The notes beneath the pieces are model-generated. The model was not told where the DNA came from. It saw only the letters and a program-made list of their open reading frames with translations, and did no database searches. 64,000 bases of DNA from Desulfothermus sp964427155 (GTDB lineage: Bacteria > Desulfobacterota > Desulfovibrionia > Desulfovibrionales > Desulfothermaceae). A program made the translations under genes and the position numbers. Location: the NCBI GenBank assembly GCA_964427155.1, contig CAYRSC010000002.1, forward strand, positions 1 through 64,000, read 5' to 3'. Positions 35,307-43,823 of this stretch are shown piece by piece (position 1 is the first letter of the stretch; each line of letters begins with the position of its first letter).

Positions 35307-36332
35307 ATGGAGAGGATAAGACTGGGTATTGTGGGTGTTGGACACCTTGGCAGATTCCATGTGAAGGTGGCCAGGGAGATAGATTGTATTGAGGTGGTGG
35401 GGATCTATGATATAGACCCCAAGAGGTTGGAGGAGATATCCAGAGAATTTTCTGTAATTGCCTTTGAAGACATGGACTCACTCCTTGAGTTATGTGATGC
35501 AGTGAGCATAGTGGTGCCTACACATTCCCATTTTTCTGTTGCCAGAGAGGCCATTGGTCGGGGAATCCATGTGTTTATTGAAAAGCCCCTTACCTCCACA
35601 GTAGAGGAGGGAAAGCTCCTGGTTGAGATGGCCCGGGAGAAGGGAATAAAACTCCAGGTGGGTCATATAGAGAGGTTCAATCCCGCCTTTTTGTCCCTTA
35701 AAGGTATTAAACTCTCTCCCATGTTTGTGGAGGCCCATAGACTGGCCCGCTTCCATCCCAGGGGACTGGATGTGAGTGTAATTTTGGACCTTATGATCCA
35801 CGATATTGACATTGTGCTCACACTTATCCCCTATCCCCTCTGTTCCCTCCATGCGTGCGGAGTGCCAGTGATCTCTGCGAGCGAGGATATTGCAAATGTA
35901 AGGATGGAATTTGAAAATGGGGCGGTGGCCAACCTCACAGCGAGCCGTATCTCTGCCAAGGACATGAGGAAGATGAGGCTGTTTCAGAAGGACCAGTATA
36001 TTTCCATAGACTTTCTAGAGAAAAAAAGCGAGATATTTTCCCTGGAAGGTGTTGATGCCTTAAGGGAGGAGGGGTTCTCTGTGACCTCTCTGGGAGAAAT
36101 AGGGATTTCTCCTCTTAAAAGGACCATTTATATGGTGCATCCTCCTAGGGTAGAGATAAACTCGTTGAAGATGGAGCTTGGAGAGTTTGCCCGCTCCATC
36201 CTCCTTGACCTGGAAGAGGTGGTAAGTGGGGAACAGGCACTTTACTCGCTGGAGGTGGCCCACAGGATATTGAGAGAGATAAAAAGGCCCGATAGTTATT
36301 TAAGAGAAGGGGATTTGACAAGTAAGGGCTAA
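35307..36332 (+). CDS. Gfo/Idh/MocA-family NAD(P)-dependent oxidoreductase
   Basis: 341 residues. N-terminal Rossmann fold with GIVGVGHLGRFH at 7-18 and VPTHSHF; EKPLTSTVEEGK near 93-104 holds the conserved lysine; the catalytic Asp/His region is ILDLMIHDIDIVL near 159-171. The RFHPRGLDVSVI segment resembles a branch often found beside lipid A genes (GnnA-like UDP-GlcNAc dehydrogenases), but no lipid A gene is adjacent here, so the sugar substrate is open. It begins 1 base after the helicase stop. Confidence 0.82.
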   Translation: MERIRLGIVGVGHLGRFHVKVAREIDCIEVVGIYDIDPKRLEEISREFSVIAFEDMDSLLELCDAVSIVVPTHSHFSVAREAIGRGIHVFIEKPLTSTVEEGKLLVEMAREKGIKLQVGHIERFNPAFLSLKGIKLSPMFVEAHRLARFHPRGLDVSVILDLMIHDIDIVLTLIPYPLCSLHACGVPVISASEDIANVRMEFENGAVANLTASRISAKDMRKMRLFQKDQYISIDFLEKKSEIFSLEGVDALREEGFSVTSLGEIGISPLKRTIYMVHPPRVEINSLKMELGEFARSILLDLEEVVSGEQALYSLEVAHRILREIKRPDSYLREGDLTSKG

Positions 36333-36390
36333 TTCCTTACACGGGATAATTACGTCTTTTCTTTAACCCATTTAATACAGGATCAGGATT

Positions 36391-37218
36391 ATGAAGAAGA
36401 ACTACATCTTGTTTCTCATCCTTGGAGTGGTGATGGGAGTAGCCATGAGTTCCTTTGGTCTGTGGTTGTATCTAACTGCACACATGCCCTACCGTATCTC
36501 ATGTGATAACATCACTCTCTCTGATCTCAAGGCAGAAATCCCTGCCCGCTTTCCTGCGGATACGCAGATCTCTTCTATTAGACGGGTGAAGGGGATGTGT
36601 GAGGTTATAGTTCAGGCACGGGGGAGGCTCCTCCCCATCTATCTGGGAAAGGACTTTGCACTGGTGGGGCAGCTCTTTTCCCATAGGAAAAATATTTCAT
36701 CCCGCGGCATAAAAGAGATGATGGCCAGGACCTCCAGGCAAAGAAAACAGATCTTTTTAAAATCCAGGGCTCAGATTGATTCTCTGGTCTCCTTTGTGGT
36801 AAAACCCTATCCCCATACCAGGCACGTCATTTATCTTTTTACTGATCCCCTATGTCCCTTTTGTCACAGGGTGGATAGGGCACTTCCCTCCCTTGCCTCC
36901 TCCACGAACTCCACCATCAAGATAATCTTTTATCCTGTCCATATTCCCCAAGGAGAAAAGGTAGCAAGCGGAGTGATCTGTTCAGGTATAGGTGTGGAGA
37001 AGTATCTTTCCCTTACCAGGAAACAGCGGAACTCCTATGCCAGGTATGTGTGTGAAAAGGGCAGGGAGAGGGTAAAGGCCGCAGTAAAGATGGCTGAGAA
37101 ACTGGGGATAAATTCTGTCCCCAGGTTTATCCTGGAGGATGGAACCCAGGTGGTGGGGGCAAATCTCCTCAGGTTAAAGAGGGCAATTGCCCGTCTTTCT
37201 AAACACGGCTCCAGCTAG
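36391..37218 (+). CDS. Membrane-anchored thioredoxin-fold protein (DsbC/DsbG-like)
   Basis: 275 residues. An N-terminal hydrophobic stretch (about 5-30) should act as signal anchor, placing the rest in the periplasm. A short DsbC-like dimerisation region may span 36-105. The thioredoxin fold has LFTDPLCPFCHRV with redox motif CPFC near 156-159 and the cis-proline loop SVPRFI near 248-253. Two further cysteines lie in the helical insert. Roles in disulfide isomerisation or reduction are inferred from the fold. Confidence 0.8.
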   Translation: MKKNYILFLILGVVMGVAMSSFGLWLYLTAHMPYRISCDNITLSDLKAEIPARFPADTQISSIRRVKGMCEVIVQARGRLLPIYLGKDFALVGQLFSHRKNISSRGIKEMMARTSRQRKQIFLKSRAQIDSLVSFVVKPYPHTRHVIYLFTDPLCPFCHRVDRALPSLASSTNSTIKIIFYPVHIPQGEKVASGVICSGIGVEKYLSLTRKQRNSYARYVCEKGRERVKAAVKMAEKLGINSVPRFILEDGTQVVGANLLRLKRAIARLSKHGSS

Positions 37219-37228
37219 AGAGGTGATT

Positions 37229-38449
37229 ATGGTAAAGAGGTTCTGGATAGGAGAGCATCACAAGCGTATTGTCTCCAAAAAGACCCTGCTTAAGGTTATG
37301 TCCTATCTGGATTCTCATGATCTACATACCCCCTTGCTCCTTATGGATGGGGAGAAGATTGTAGAAAATGCAAAAAAGGTGGGACAGTTCCTGGGGGGAA
37401 GGGCCTTTTATGCGGTAAAGGCAAATGGAGATAAAAAGGTGTTATCCCTTTTAAGGGATGTGGATATGGGCTTTGAGATAGCCTCAGAGGGGGAGTTGGA
37501 GCTTCTTGCCTCTGTGGGGGTAGAGCCAGAGAGAATAATCACTAGCAATCCCATAAAGTCCGTGGGCTTTATAGAGGCCTTGTTTCATTATGGTGTGAGA
37601 TATTTTGTATTTGATTCTGCTTCGGAACTGGAGAAACTGGAGAAATACGCACCTGGCTGTAGGGTATATATTAGACTTTCAGTCCCAAATGAGGGGGCTG
37701 AGTGGCCACTTAGCAAAAAGTTTGGAGTGGAGCTGGAAGATGCCCTATCTCTTATGAAAATGGCCCATAAAAATAAGAAGGTAGTGCCTGTGGGTATTAC
37801 CTTCCACGTGGGTTCCCAGTGCCTTAATACCTATAATTGGTGTATTGCCATTGATAAGGCCAGAAGATTGTGGGAGATGTGCAGAGAGGAGGGCATTTTT
37901 CTTAAGATGCTAAATATAGGGGGAGGCTATCCCATAAGCTATAGGCGGGTAGCACCCCGGATAGAAGAGGTGGAAAAGGAGATAATGGGGTATCTCAGGG
38001 AGAGGTTCCCCTCAGAGGTGGAGGTCTTTCTGGAGCCAGGGCGGGCAGTGGTTGGAGATGCGGGGGTGATGGTGAGCAGGATACTGGGAGTGGCCAGAAG
38101 GGGATTTGAAAACTGGCTCTATCTGGACGTGGGGGTCTTTAATGGGCTTATGGAATCCCTTGGGGGGATAAGATACTCCTGGATTCCCCAACAGCCATCC
38201 TCCTCTCCCCTTTCTGTGGAAGGGGAATCTGCCCTGGATGGATATCACCGGGGAACGGAGATGTTGTATAAAAAATGGACCGTAGCTGGGCCCAGTTGTG
38301 ACTCCATGGATGTGATTGATAAGAATGTGGAGATGCCCTCTTCCCTGGAGGTGGGTTCCCTTATGCTCATTCCCTCAGCAGGGGCATACACGGTCTCTTA
38401 TGCATCAGAGTTTAATGGTTTTCCAGTACCTGCAGTGGAAATAATTTAG
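37229..38449 (+). CDS. Ornithine-type (fold III) PLP decarboxylase
   Basis: Alanine-racemase-fold decarboxylase of 406 residues. PLP lysine Lys64 in YAVKAN; HVGSQ at 193-197; GGGYP near 231-235; EPGR at 269-272; GPSCDSMDVI near 354-363 with Cys357 and Asp358, the partner-subunit active-site residues of ornithine decarboxylases. It is followed 11 bases later by spermidine synthase, which supports a polyamine role; lysine or dual ornithine/lysine use is possible. I chose ATG 37229 (GAGAGGTG 3 bases upstream); an earlier in-frame ATG lies inside the upstream gene. Confidence 0.85.
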   Translation: MVKRFWIGEHHKRIVSKKTLLKVMSYLDSHDLHTPLLLMDGEKIVENAKKVGQFLGGRAFYAVKANGDKKVLSLLRDVDMGFEIASEGELELLASVGVEPERIITSNPIKSVGFIEALFHYGVRYFVFDSASELEKLEKYAPGCRVYIRLSVPNEGAEWPLSKKFGVELEDALSLMKMAHKNKKVVPVGITFHVGSQCLNTYNWCIAIDKARRLWEMCREEGIFLKMLNIGGGYPISYRRVAPRIEEVEKEIMGYLRERFPSEVEVFLEPGRAVVGDAGVMVSRILGVARRGFENWLYLDVGVFNGLMESLGGIRYSWIPQQPSSSPLSVEGESALDGYHRGTEMLYKKWTVAGPSCDSMDVIDKNVEMPSSLEVGSLMLIPSAGAYTVSYASEFNGFPVPAVEII

Positions 38450-38460
38450 GGAGGTGTATT

Positions 38461-39294
38461 ATGATAAGATTTATGGAGAATGAACCCTTTTCTCCTATAA
38501 AATATCTATATGATGTGGAGAAGATTCTATATAAAGGGAAGAGTCCCTATCAAGAGATACTGGTGTTTGAAAGTGGAGACTTTGGGAGGGTCCTTGTCCT
38601 AGATGATATTGTTCAGCTTACAGAGAGGGATGAGTTTTTCTATCATGAGATGTTGACACATATTGCCATGCACACCCACCCCAATCCCAGAAAGGTGGCG
38701 GTAATAGGCGGAGGAGACGGGGGGTGTATAAGGGAGGTGCTCAGACACAGGTGTGTGGAAAAGGCGTATCTTATTGAGATAGATAGAAAAGTGGTGGAGA
38801 TATCCCGCCAATATCTTCCCTTTGTCTCCTGTGCCTTTGAGGACCCTAGATTAGAGATCCACTTTTGTGATGGGGCTGAATTTATAAAGGAGAAGAAGGG
38901 GCTGGATGTAATCATCGTGGATTCCACTGATGCCATTGGTATGGCTAGAAGTTTATATAGCGAAGAATTTTTTGGGAATGTGAAGGATGCCCTGGGAGAA
39001 GAGGGGATATATGTATCTCACAGTGAGTCCCTTGGATTTCACAGGGAGATAGTTATAGAGGTGCAGCAGGGATTGAAAGAGATCTTTCCCATTGTGGACC
39101 TATATACCTTTCCCATCCCCACCTACCCTGGAAACTGGTGGAGCTTTGCAATAGCATCCATGAGACATGATCCCCGCACTCCCTTGAGACAATGGATAGG
39201 GGGCACTAGGATATATGATGGAGAGGTGCATCGCTGGTGTTTCCTTCCCCCAGGTCTCTATAAGAGGATAATGGAGAAGGAGATCTCCTGGTGA
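38461..39294 (+). CDS. speE: Spermidine synthase (polyamine aminopropyltransferase)
   Basis: Transfers the aminopropyl group of decarboxylated SAM to putrescine, releasing methylthioadenosine. 277 residues. QEILVFES and VLDDIVQLTERDEFFYHEML open the family core; VAVIGGGDGGCIREVLRH near 79-96 is the SAM-binding glycine loop; IIVDSTDAIG near 155-164 holds the catalytic Asp; PTYPGNWWSFAIAS is the C-terminal signature. GGGAGGTG precedes the ATG. It pairs with the decarboxylase; no SAM decarboxylase gene is in the window. Confidence 0.94.
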   Translation: MIRFMENEPFSPIKYLYDVEKILYKGKSPYQEILVFESGDFGRVLVLDDIVQLTERDEFFYHEMLTHIAMHTHPNPRKVAVIGGGDGGCIREVLRHRCVEKAYLIEIDRKVVEISRQYLPFVSCAFEDPRLEIHFCDGAEFIKEKKGLDVIIVDSTDAIGMARSLYSEEFFGNVKDALGEEGIYVSHSESLGFHREIVIEVQQGLKEIFPIVDLYTFPIPTYPGNWWSFAIASMRHDPRTPLRQWIGGTRIYDGEVHRWCFLPPGLYKRIMEKEISW

Positions 39295-39346
39295 CCTTGT
39301 GGAAGGGGGTGAAGAAAGTGGTTAATGTGGTAGGGGGGAATGTGGG

Positions 39347-40423
39347 GTGGATGCGTTTGTAGCTGTTGTGGTGTTTTTGGTCTTTGCCTTTACATTTATA
39401 AATGGGTTTCATGATGGTTGTAATGTGGTGGCCACTATTATTGCCTCAAGGTCAATGTCTCCAGATAAGGCCCTTTTTTGGGCCTCAATATCAGAATTTA
39501 TGGGGGCGATGTTGCTTGGCACTGCAGTTGCGACCACCATAGGGAAGGGCATAATTTCCCCAGAGGCCTTTCCTCCCAATTCCCCTGTACCCATCTTGCT
39601 TATCCTGAGTGGGATAACCTGTGCCATTGTATGGGACCTCATTACCTGGCTCTTTGGTCTCCCTTCCAGTTCTTCCCATGCCCTCATTGGGGGACTTACA
39701 GGTGGGGGGCTTGGGGCATTTGGATTCTCTGTGATAAACTGGAATATCCTCTTCTATAAGGTAATTGTGGTGATGTTTGTTACTCCCATAATAGGCATGG
39801 CCGCGGGATACCTCCTCACTCGCATGAGCTTTACTCTGCTTGCAGATTGTCATCCCCGCATCAATAACTGGATAAAGAGGATCCAGTTTTTGAGCATGTG
39901 TTTTTTAGGTGCCAGTCACGGGACCAATGATGCCCAGAAGTCCATGGGCCTTATTGCCCTTATTCTTGCTGGATATGGAGTAATAGGGCATTTCTTTATC
40001 CCCTGGTGGGTGATGTTTGGATGTGCCCTCTCTATCTCCCTTGGGGTCTCCTCAGGGGGGTGGAGGCTCATCAGGACTGTGGGTTTCAGGATCTTTAAGT
40101 TGGAGCCCATCCATTCTTTAAATGCCCAGATGGCCGCAGGTGGCATTATTTATCTCTCGGCCTTGTTTGGGAGTCCTGTGAGTACATCCCAGATAATGAG
40201 TTCTTCTGTGATGGGGGTGGGAGCGGCCCATAAATTTAAGGAGGTGAGGTGGATAGTGGCCAGGGATATCCTGTTGGCGTGGCTTATTACTATCCCTGTG
40301 GTATGTGTGGGGGCGGTGCTCTTTTACTGGGCCCTTGCCTCAGTGCTTCATGTGCCCCAGAGCAGTTTTCATGACCTCCTTAAATGGATGAGGCATGTGG
40401 CGGGAGGTATCTATGTTTTTTAG
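39347..40423 (+). CDS. PiT-family inorganic phosphate permease
   Basis: Low-affinity phosphate/cation symporter of the inner membrane. 358 residues, shorter than E. coli PitA (499), with about ten hydrophobic segments. The duplicated family motif is present: FINGFHDGCNVVATIIASR near 17-35 and ASHGTNDAQKSMGLIAL near 190-205, plus SSSHALIGG and SPVSTSQ. The first motif has His where many members have Asn. Start is GTG with GGGGGGA upstream. The last 11 bases overlap the DUF47 gene, the usual partner. Confidence 0.9.
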   Translation: MDAFVAVVVFLVFAFTFINGFHDGCNVVATIIASRSMSPDKALFWASISEFMGAMLLGTAVATTIGKGIISPEAFPPNSPVPILLILSGITCAIVWDLITWLFGLPSSSSHALIGGLTGGGLGAFGFSVINWNILFYKVIVVMFVTPIIGMAAGYLLTRMSFTLLADCHPRINNWIKRIQFLSMCFLGASHGTNDAQKSMGLIALILAGYGVIGHFFIPWWVMFGCALSISLGVSSGGWRLIRTVGFRIFKLEPIHSLNAQMAAGGIIYLSALFGSPVSTSQIMSSSVMGVGAAHKFKEVRWIVARDILLAWLITIPVVCVGAVLFYWALASVLHVPQSSFHDLLKWMRHVAGGIYVF

Positions 40424-41024
40424 ACGCCAGCGGAAAAAGAGGGATTTTTTTGAATTGCTCTGCCTTCAGATGGAAAATATATATGATGGGGTAAAGGTGC
40501 TGGACTCCTTTTTTCATACGGGTGAAGGGGATGCCAGTGAGCGTCTGTGCGAACTGGAACACCAGGCGGATGATTTCCGTCGTTTTATAATAGATGACCT
40601 GAATCAGACCTTTATCACCCCCATAGACCGCAAGGACATTTATTCCCTTTCCCGCTCCATAGATGATATAATTGATATCTCAAAGGCCATTATAGAGGAG
40701 ATAGAGGTATTTGAGGTGATACCCAACCAATATATGCGTATGATATCCACTACCTTAAAGCACGCCACCTCCAAACTTTACGACTCTATTGGTCATCTCA
40801 AGGATAGGCCCAATCTCTCCCAAGAGGCCGCTATTCGCTCCAACCTCCTCCTCAACAACATGGAGCACCTGTATTTTGAGGCAATAAAGGACCTTGCTGA
40901 ATCTGGAAGGGATATACCGGAATTATTTAAATTAAGGGAGGTCTTTCACCGTCTCCTAGACCTATCCAGGGCCATAAATTCTGCCAATAATATCCTGTTG
41001 GATATTATAATAAAGACCTATTAG
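40413..41024 (+). CDS. DUF47 PhoU-like regulator of PiT
   Basis: 203 residues, nearly all helical, with the PhoU-like double three-helix pattern: CELEHQADDFRRFIIDDLNQTFITPIDRKDIYSL contains the ExxxD and DRxD-type acidic metal sites. I start at ATG 40413 because GGGAGG sits 5 bases upstream, inside the permease gene; an earlier ATG six codons upstream is poorly placed. In many bacteria this gene is next to pit and modulates it. The window also holds a true phoU at 44540, so two PhoU-like proteins are present. Confidence 0.85.
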   Translation: MFFRRQRKKRDFFELLCLQMENIYDGVKVLDSFFHTGEGDASERLCELEHQADDFRRFIIDDLNQTFITPIDRKDIYSLSRSIDDIIDISKAIIEEIEVFEVIPNQYMRMISTTLKHATSKLYDSIGHLKDRPNLSQEAAIRSNLLLNNMEHLYFEAIKDLAESGRDIPELFKLREVFHRLLDLSRAINSANNILLDIIIKTY

Positions 41025-41037
41025 GAGAGGTAGGGGC

Positions 41038-41928
41038 ATGACTGCGCCAGTGGTGGTGGATGTGTCATCCAGGGATGGGGGACAAAAGCTTTATCAATTT
41101 ATTGAAAAATATGTAAACAAGCAGGTGCCCCGTTCTGCAATAATGAAATGGATACGCACAGGTCAGGTAAGGGTGGACGGTAAGAGGGCAAAACCCTTTC
41201 AAAGGATTAAGCAGGGGCAGCAGATTCGCATTCCCCCATACAGGGTGGAGGGGGATTCTCCACTAATTGAGGGAAGGGACCACTCCAGTAATCCTTTTTT
41301 GCTGAGGATAGTATATGAAGACCCTCAAGTTATGGTACTGGTAAAGCCCCCCAATCTTCCCACCCAGCCAGGAAGGGCCATCAAGGATAGTGTATATCAC
41401 AGGTTGAAGAGACAATACCCTAGGGAGACGCCATATCTAGTTCACAGACTGGATAAGGAGACCTCTGGGTTGTTATTGGTGGCGAAGACCTATTCCTATC
41501 TAAGATACCTACAGGGGTTGTGGAAGGAGAACAAGATAAAAAAGGTATATCTGGCCTGGATAAGGGGAGAACCCAGGTGGAGGGAATGGACCAGATTGAG
41601 GGATGTGTTTGTGGAGGAGAGGGATGGTAGGCAGAAAGAGGTAAGGGCCATAGCTTTTGTAAGGTCCCTGGAGGTGAGAAAGGGAAGGAGTCTTGTTGCT
41701 GTATCCCTTGTAACAGGAAGAAAACATCAGATAAGGAGACAGATGGCCACAAGGGGGATGCCTATAATAGGGGAGAGACGCTATAGCCATGTGCCATGTG
41801 GGCAGGGGTTATTACTTCACTCCTGTCTACTTGCCTGGGACACTATACACCTTATCTCCATACCGCCTTGGTTCGGGGAATACAGGGTGGATAAGGAGAT
41901 AATGGGGCATATTTATCCCCTTCCATGA
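41038..41928 (+). CDS. RluA/RluC-family RNA pseudouridine synthase
   Basis: 296 residues. S4 RNA-binding domain at about 17-66 (RSAIMKWIRTGQVRVDG), then the catalytic domain with HRLDKETSGLLLVAK, where Asp139 is the nucleophile. The later TGRKHQIRRQMATRGMPIIGERRY is the second family signature. Target rRNA sites cannot be told from sequence; RluC (23S positions 955/2504/2580) or RluD are the nearest models. AGGAGAGG precedes the ATG. Confidence 0.9.
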   Translation: MTAPVVVDVSSRDGGQKLYQFIEKYVNKQVPRSAIMKWIRTGQVRVDGKRAKPFQRIKQGQQIRIPPYRVEGDSPLIEGRDHSSNPFLLRIVYEDPQVMVLVKPPNLPTQPGRAIKDSVYHRLKRQYPRETPYLVHRLDKETSGLLLVAKTYSYLRYLQGLWKENKIKKVYLAWIRGEPRWREWTRLRDVFVEERDGRQKEVRAIAFVRSLEVRKGRSLVAVSLVTGRKHQIRRQMATRGMPIIGERRYSHVPCGQGLLLHSCLLAWDTIHLISIPPWFGEYRVDKEIMGHIYPLP

Positions 41929-41968
41929 GTGACTTGCAATCCCCTCTGGCCTTTGATAATGCTGGGAT

Positions 41969-42691
41969 ATGAAAGGTGATGTAAGGGCAGGAGATCTGCT
42001 TCCATTTAACAGGTCCAGGGTGTGTCTGTGTTGTGGTATCCCTTTGGAAAAGGGGCGAAAGAGATATTGTTCTTCCAGGTGTAGGGAAGAGTTTCTCTTT
42101 AAACTGGGATGGTTTAACAACCTCTTGAGGGCCCTCAATACCAGATATGCCACCTTCTTCTTTACTCCCTCTGTGCTTTCCCTAAATGTGCTTCCCTTTG
42201 AATCGGAGGATGTGTTTTCCTTCTTTTTTGAGAGGAGAAGGGGGGTAAAACCTGCAATTGATATGGAGCGCATGGTATTTCACCTGGGTGAGATGTGGTG
42301 GTCCTTCTTGAGACAAAAGGGAAGTAGGGAAGAGGCCTCCCGGTGTCTCTTGCTCAAAGGACATAAAAGGATATTTTCCTTAAAGAGTATCTCTCCTCGC
42401 ATATATACAGGTGTGTGCGGTGTGGGAAAGGAGCTTATGTTTTTAAGGTTGACGCGAGAGGAATTGCTTAGATGTAGGGACCCTTATTCTGTGGTTAAAC
42501 AGGCATATAAGAGATGTGCCCTTGAAGTGCATCCTGATATGGGAGGGGACGAAAAGAGGTTTATTCAGATATACAACTCCTACCAAAGGCTCATCTCCTG
42601 GCTAAAGGCCCCTTCCCTTTATAGGCGAAAGGGGGTGCCAGGACACTGGTTTTTTGAACATGGCAGGAGCAATTGGTATTCTCCCCTATGA
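41969..42691 (+). CDS. J-domain protein with N-terminal zinc ribbon
   Basis: 240 residues. N-terminal cysteine cluster: Cys19, Cys21/22, then Cys34 and Cys38 (a short treble-clef-like metal site). C-terminal J domain around 170-212 with HPDMGGD at 188-194, the Hsp70-stimulating HPD tripeptide, and FIQIYNSYQRLISW as the following helix. The middle (about 45-150) is not recognised. I infer a co-chaperone for DnaK with an unknown client. Its stop overlaps the start region of the downstream repressor gene. The ribosome site is weak. Confidence 0.75.
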   Translation: MKGDVRAGDLLPFNRSRVCLCCGIPLEKGRKRYCSSRCREEFLFKLGWFNNLLRALNTRYATFFFTPSVLSLNVLPFESEDVFSFFFERRRGVKPAIDMERMVFHLGEMWWSFLRQKGSREEASRCLLLKGHKRIFSLKSISPRIYTGVCGVGKELMFLRLTREELLRCRDPYSVVKQAYKRCALEVHPDMGGDEKRFIQIYNSYQRLISWLKAPSLYRRKGVPGHWFFEHGRSNWYSPL

Positions 42692-43272
42692 AGCGAAGAT
42701 TTGAAGAATTTTTTTCCAGACTAAGGGAGATCACCCCTATTAAGACCCAGGCAGATCTTGCCAGAGAACTGGGAGTAGGGAGGGCCAGTATCTCTATTGC
42801 CAAGAACAAGGATGTGGTGCCCTCCAGATGGATATTTGAACTCAGTAGAAGATTTGGAATAAATCCCACCTATCTTATAGAGGGAAAAGGTGAGCCCTTT
42901 TTGTCAGGAGGGGAGGAGTGTATTCTAATTAAAAGGATGTCCCCTTCTCTGGAGATAAAGGAATGGGGAGAGTTAAAGACCTATGGAAGCAGATGGGGAA
43001 GGGGGGAGATCTTGTGGTTTGAGGTAAGGGTAAAGGGAATGGAACCCACCTTGAGTCGTGGGGACATTGCCCTTATAGAGCCATGTGAGGAGATAGAGAC
43101 AGGGGAGGTATATCTTCTGTTATATAGGGGAGCCCCCCTGCTTAGAAGGGTGGAGCGCTATGGGGAAAAATTGCTTTTAATATCAGATAATGATAGGTAT
43201 CCTCACCTTGAGGTGAGAGAGGGGGATGTGAAGATTATGGGTGTGGTGAGACATCTCATTAGGAGTCTTTAA
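42673..43272 (+). CDS. Phage-type repressor with HTH and inactive S24 peptidase domain
   Basis: 199 residues from TTG 42673, which has AGGAG about 4 bases upstream; ATG 42688 (ATGA overlap with the upstream TGA) is the alternative. N-terminal HTH of the CI-repressor type: TQADLARELGVGRASISIAKN near 25-45. C-terminal LexA/CI-like fold: FEVRVKGMEPTLSRGDIALIEP. In cleavable members this reads GDSMEP; here the Asp-Ser pair is missing, so the nucleophile is absent, and the usual lysine region reads LLRRVERYG. I infer a repressor that cannot self-cleave. Targets unknown; no prophage genes are nearby. Confidence 0.82.
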   Translation: MVFSPMKRRFEEFFSRLREITPIKTQADLARELGVGRASISIAKNKDVVPSRWIFELSRRFGINPTYLIEGKGEPFLSGGEECILIKRMSPSLEIKEWGELKTYGSRWGRGEILWFEVRVKGMEPTLSRGDIALIEPCEEIETGEVYLLLYRGAPLLRRVERYGEKLLLISDNDRYPHLEVREGDVKIMGVVRHLIRSL

Positions 43273-43289
43273 CCTGTGGAGAGGTTTTG

Positions 43290-43778
43290 ATGGAAAGAGA
43301 TTTTAAACAGGCATTGAAAGAGATTTCAGATGTAATAAAGTTTGAAATGTGGCTCAGATTTTATTTTGCGCGGCAGGGGGAAGATGAATCTGTGGAACTG
43401 GACGTTCCTGATGAGGTAATGGAACATATTGGAAAAAACTATCCCCTCCTCTATGAGCTTGCTAGGGACCTCAATCATATGGAAATAACCCCTGAGCTTT
43501 CTCAAAAACGGGTGATAAATTTTATTCTTACCAGATTGGAGGGCAAGAGAATAAGGCCCATGCTCATTCCAAGTGTATTGAATAGCAAAAGTTTTGAGAT
43601 AGAGGTCTCAGTGTTTCACATGTGGGTAAAGGCTAACGAAGACCAGCTGGAAGAAGAGGTATATGACTTTAAGGAGTGGATGCAGCTGTTTGAGGGCTGG
43701 AAAAGGACTCAGAAGGGACAGGAACTGTTGAGCACCCTCCATAGTACCACCTCTGCCCACGAGAGTGAGGAACAATAA
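43290..43778 (+). CDS. Conserved-looking protein of unknown function
   Basis: 162 residues, acidic, predicted mostly helical; no signal peptide, membrane segment or known motif seen. ATG 43290 has AGAGG 5 bases upstream; a TTG one codon earlier is also possible. The composition and codon use match the neighbours, so it is probably a real gene of the host. It lies 17 bases after the repressor and may be co-transcribed with it, but nothing in the sequence says what it does. Confidence 0.6.
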   Translation: MERDFKQALKEISDVIKFEMWLRFYFARQGEDESVELDVPDEVMEHIGKNYPLLYELARDLNHMEITPELSQKRVINFILTRLEGKRIRPMLIPSVLNSKSFEIEVSVFHMWVKANEDQLEEEVYDFKEWMQLFEGWKRTQKGQELLSTLHSTTSAHESEEQ

Positions 43779-43823
43779 ATCCTGGAGGGGAAGGCCCCAT
43801 TTGAGAATTAGGTTGGTGGATCT

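Noticed and set aside
43779..43823. Bidirectional terminator between the unknown gene and phoB
   Set aside because: Only a 4-base GGGG/CCCC stem is seen and no T run on either strand.
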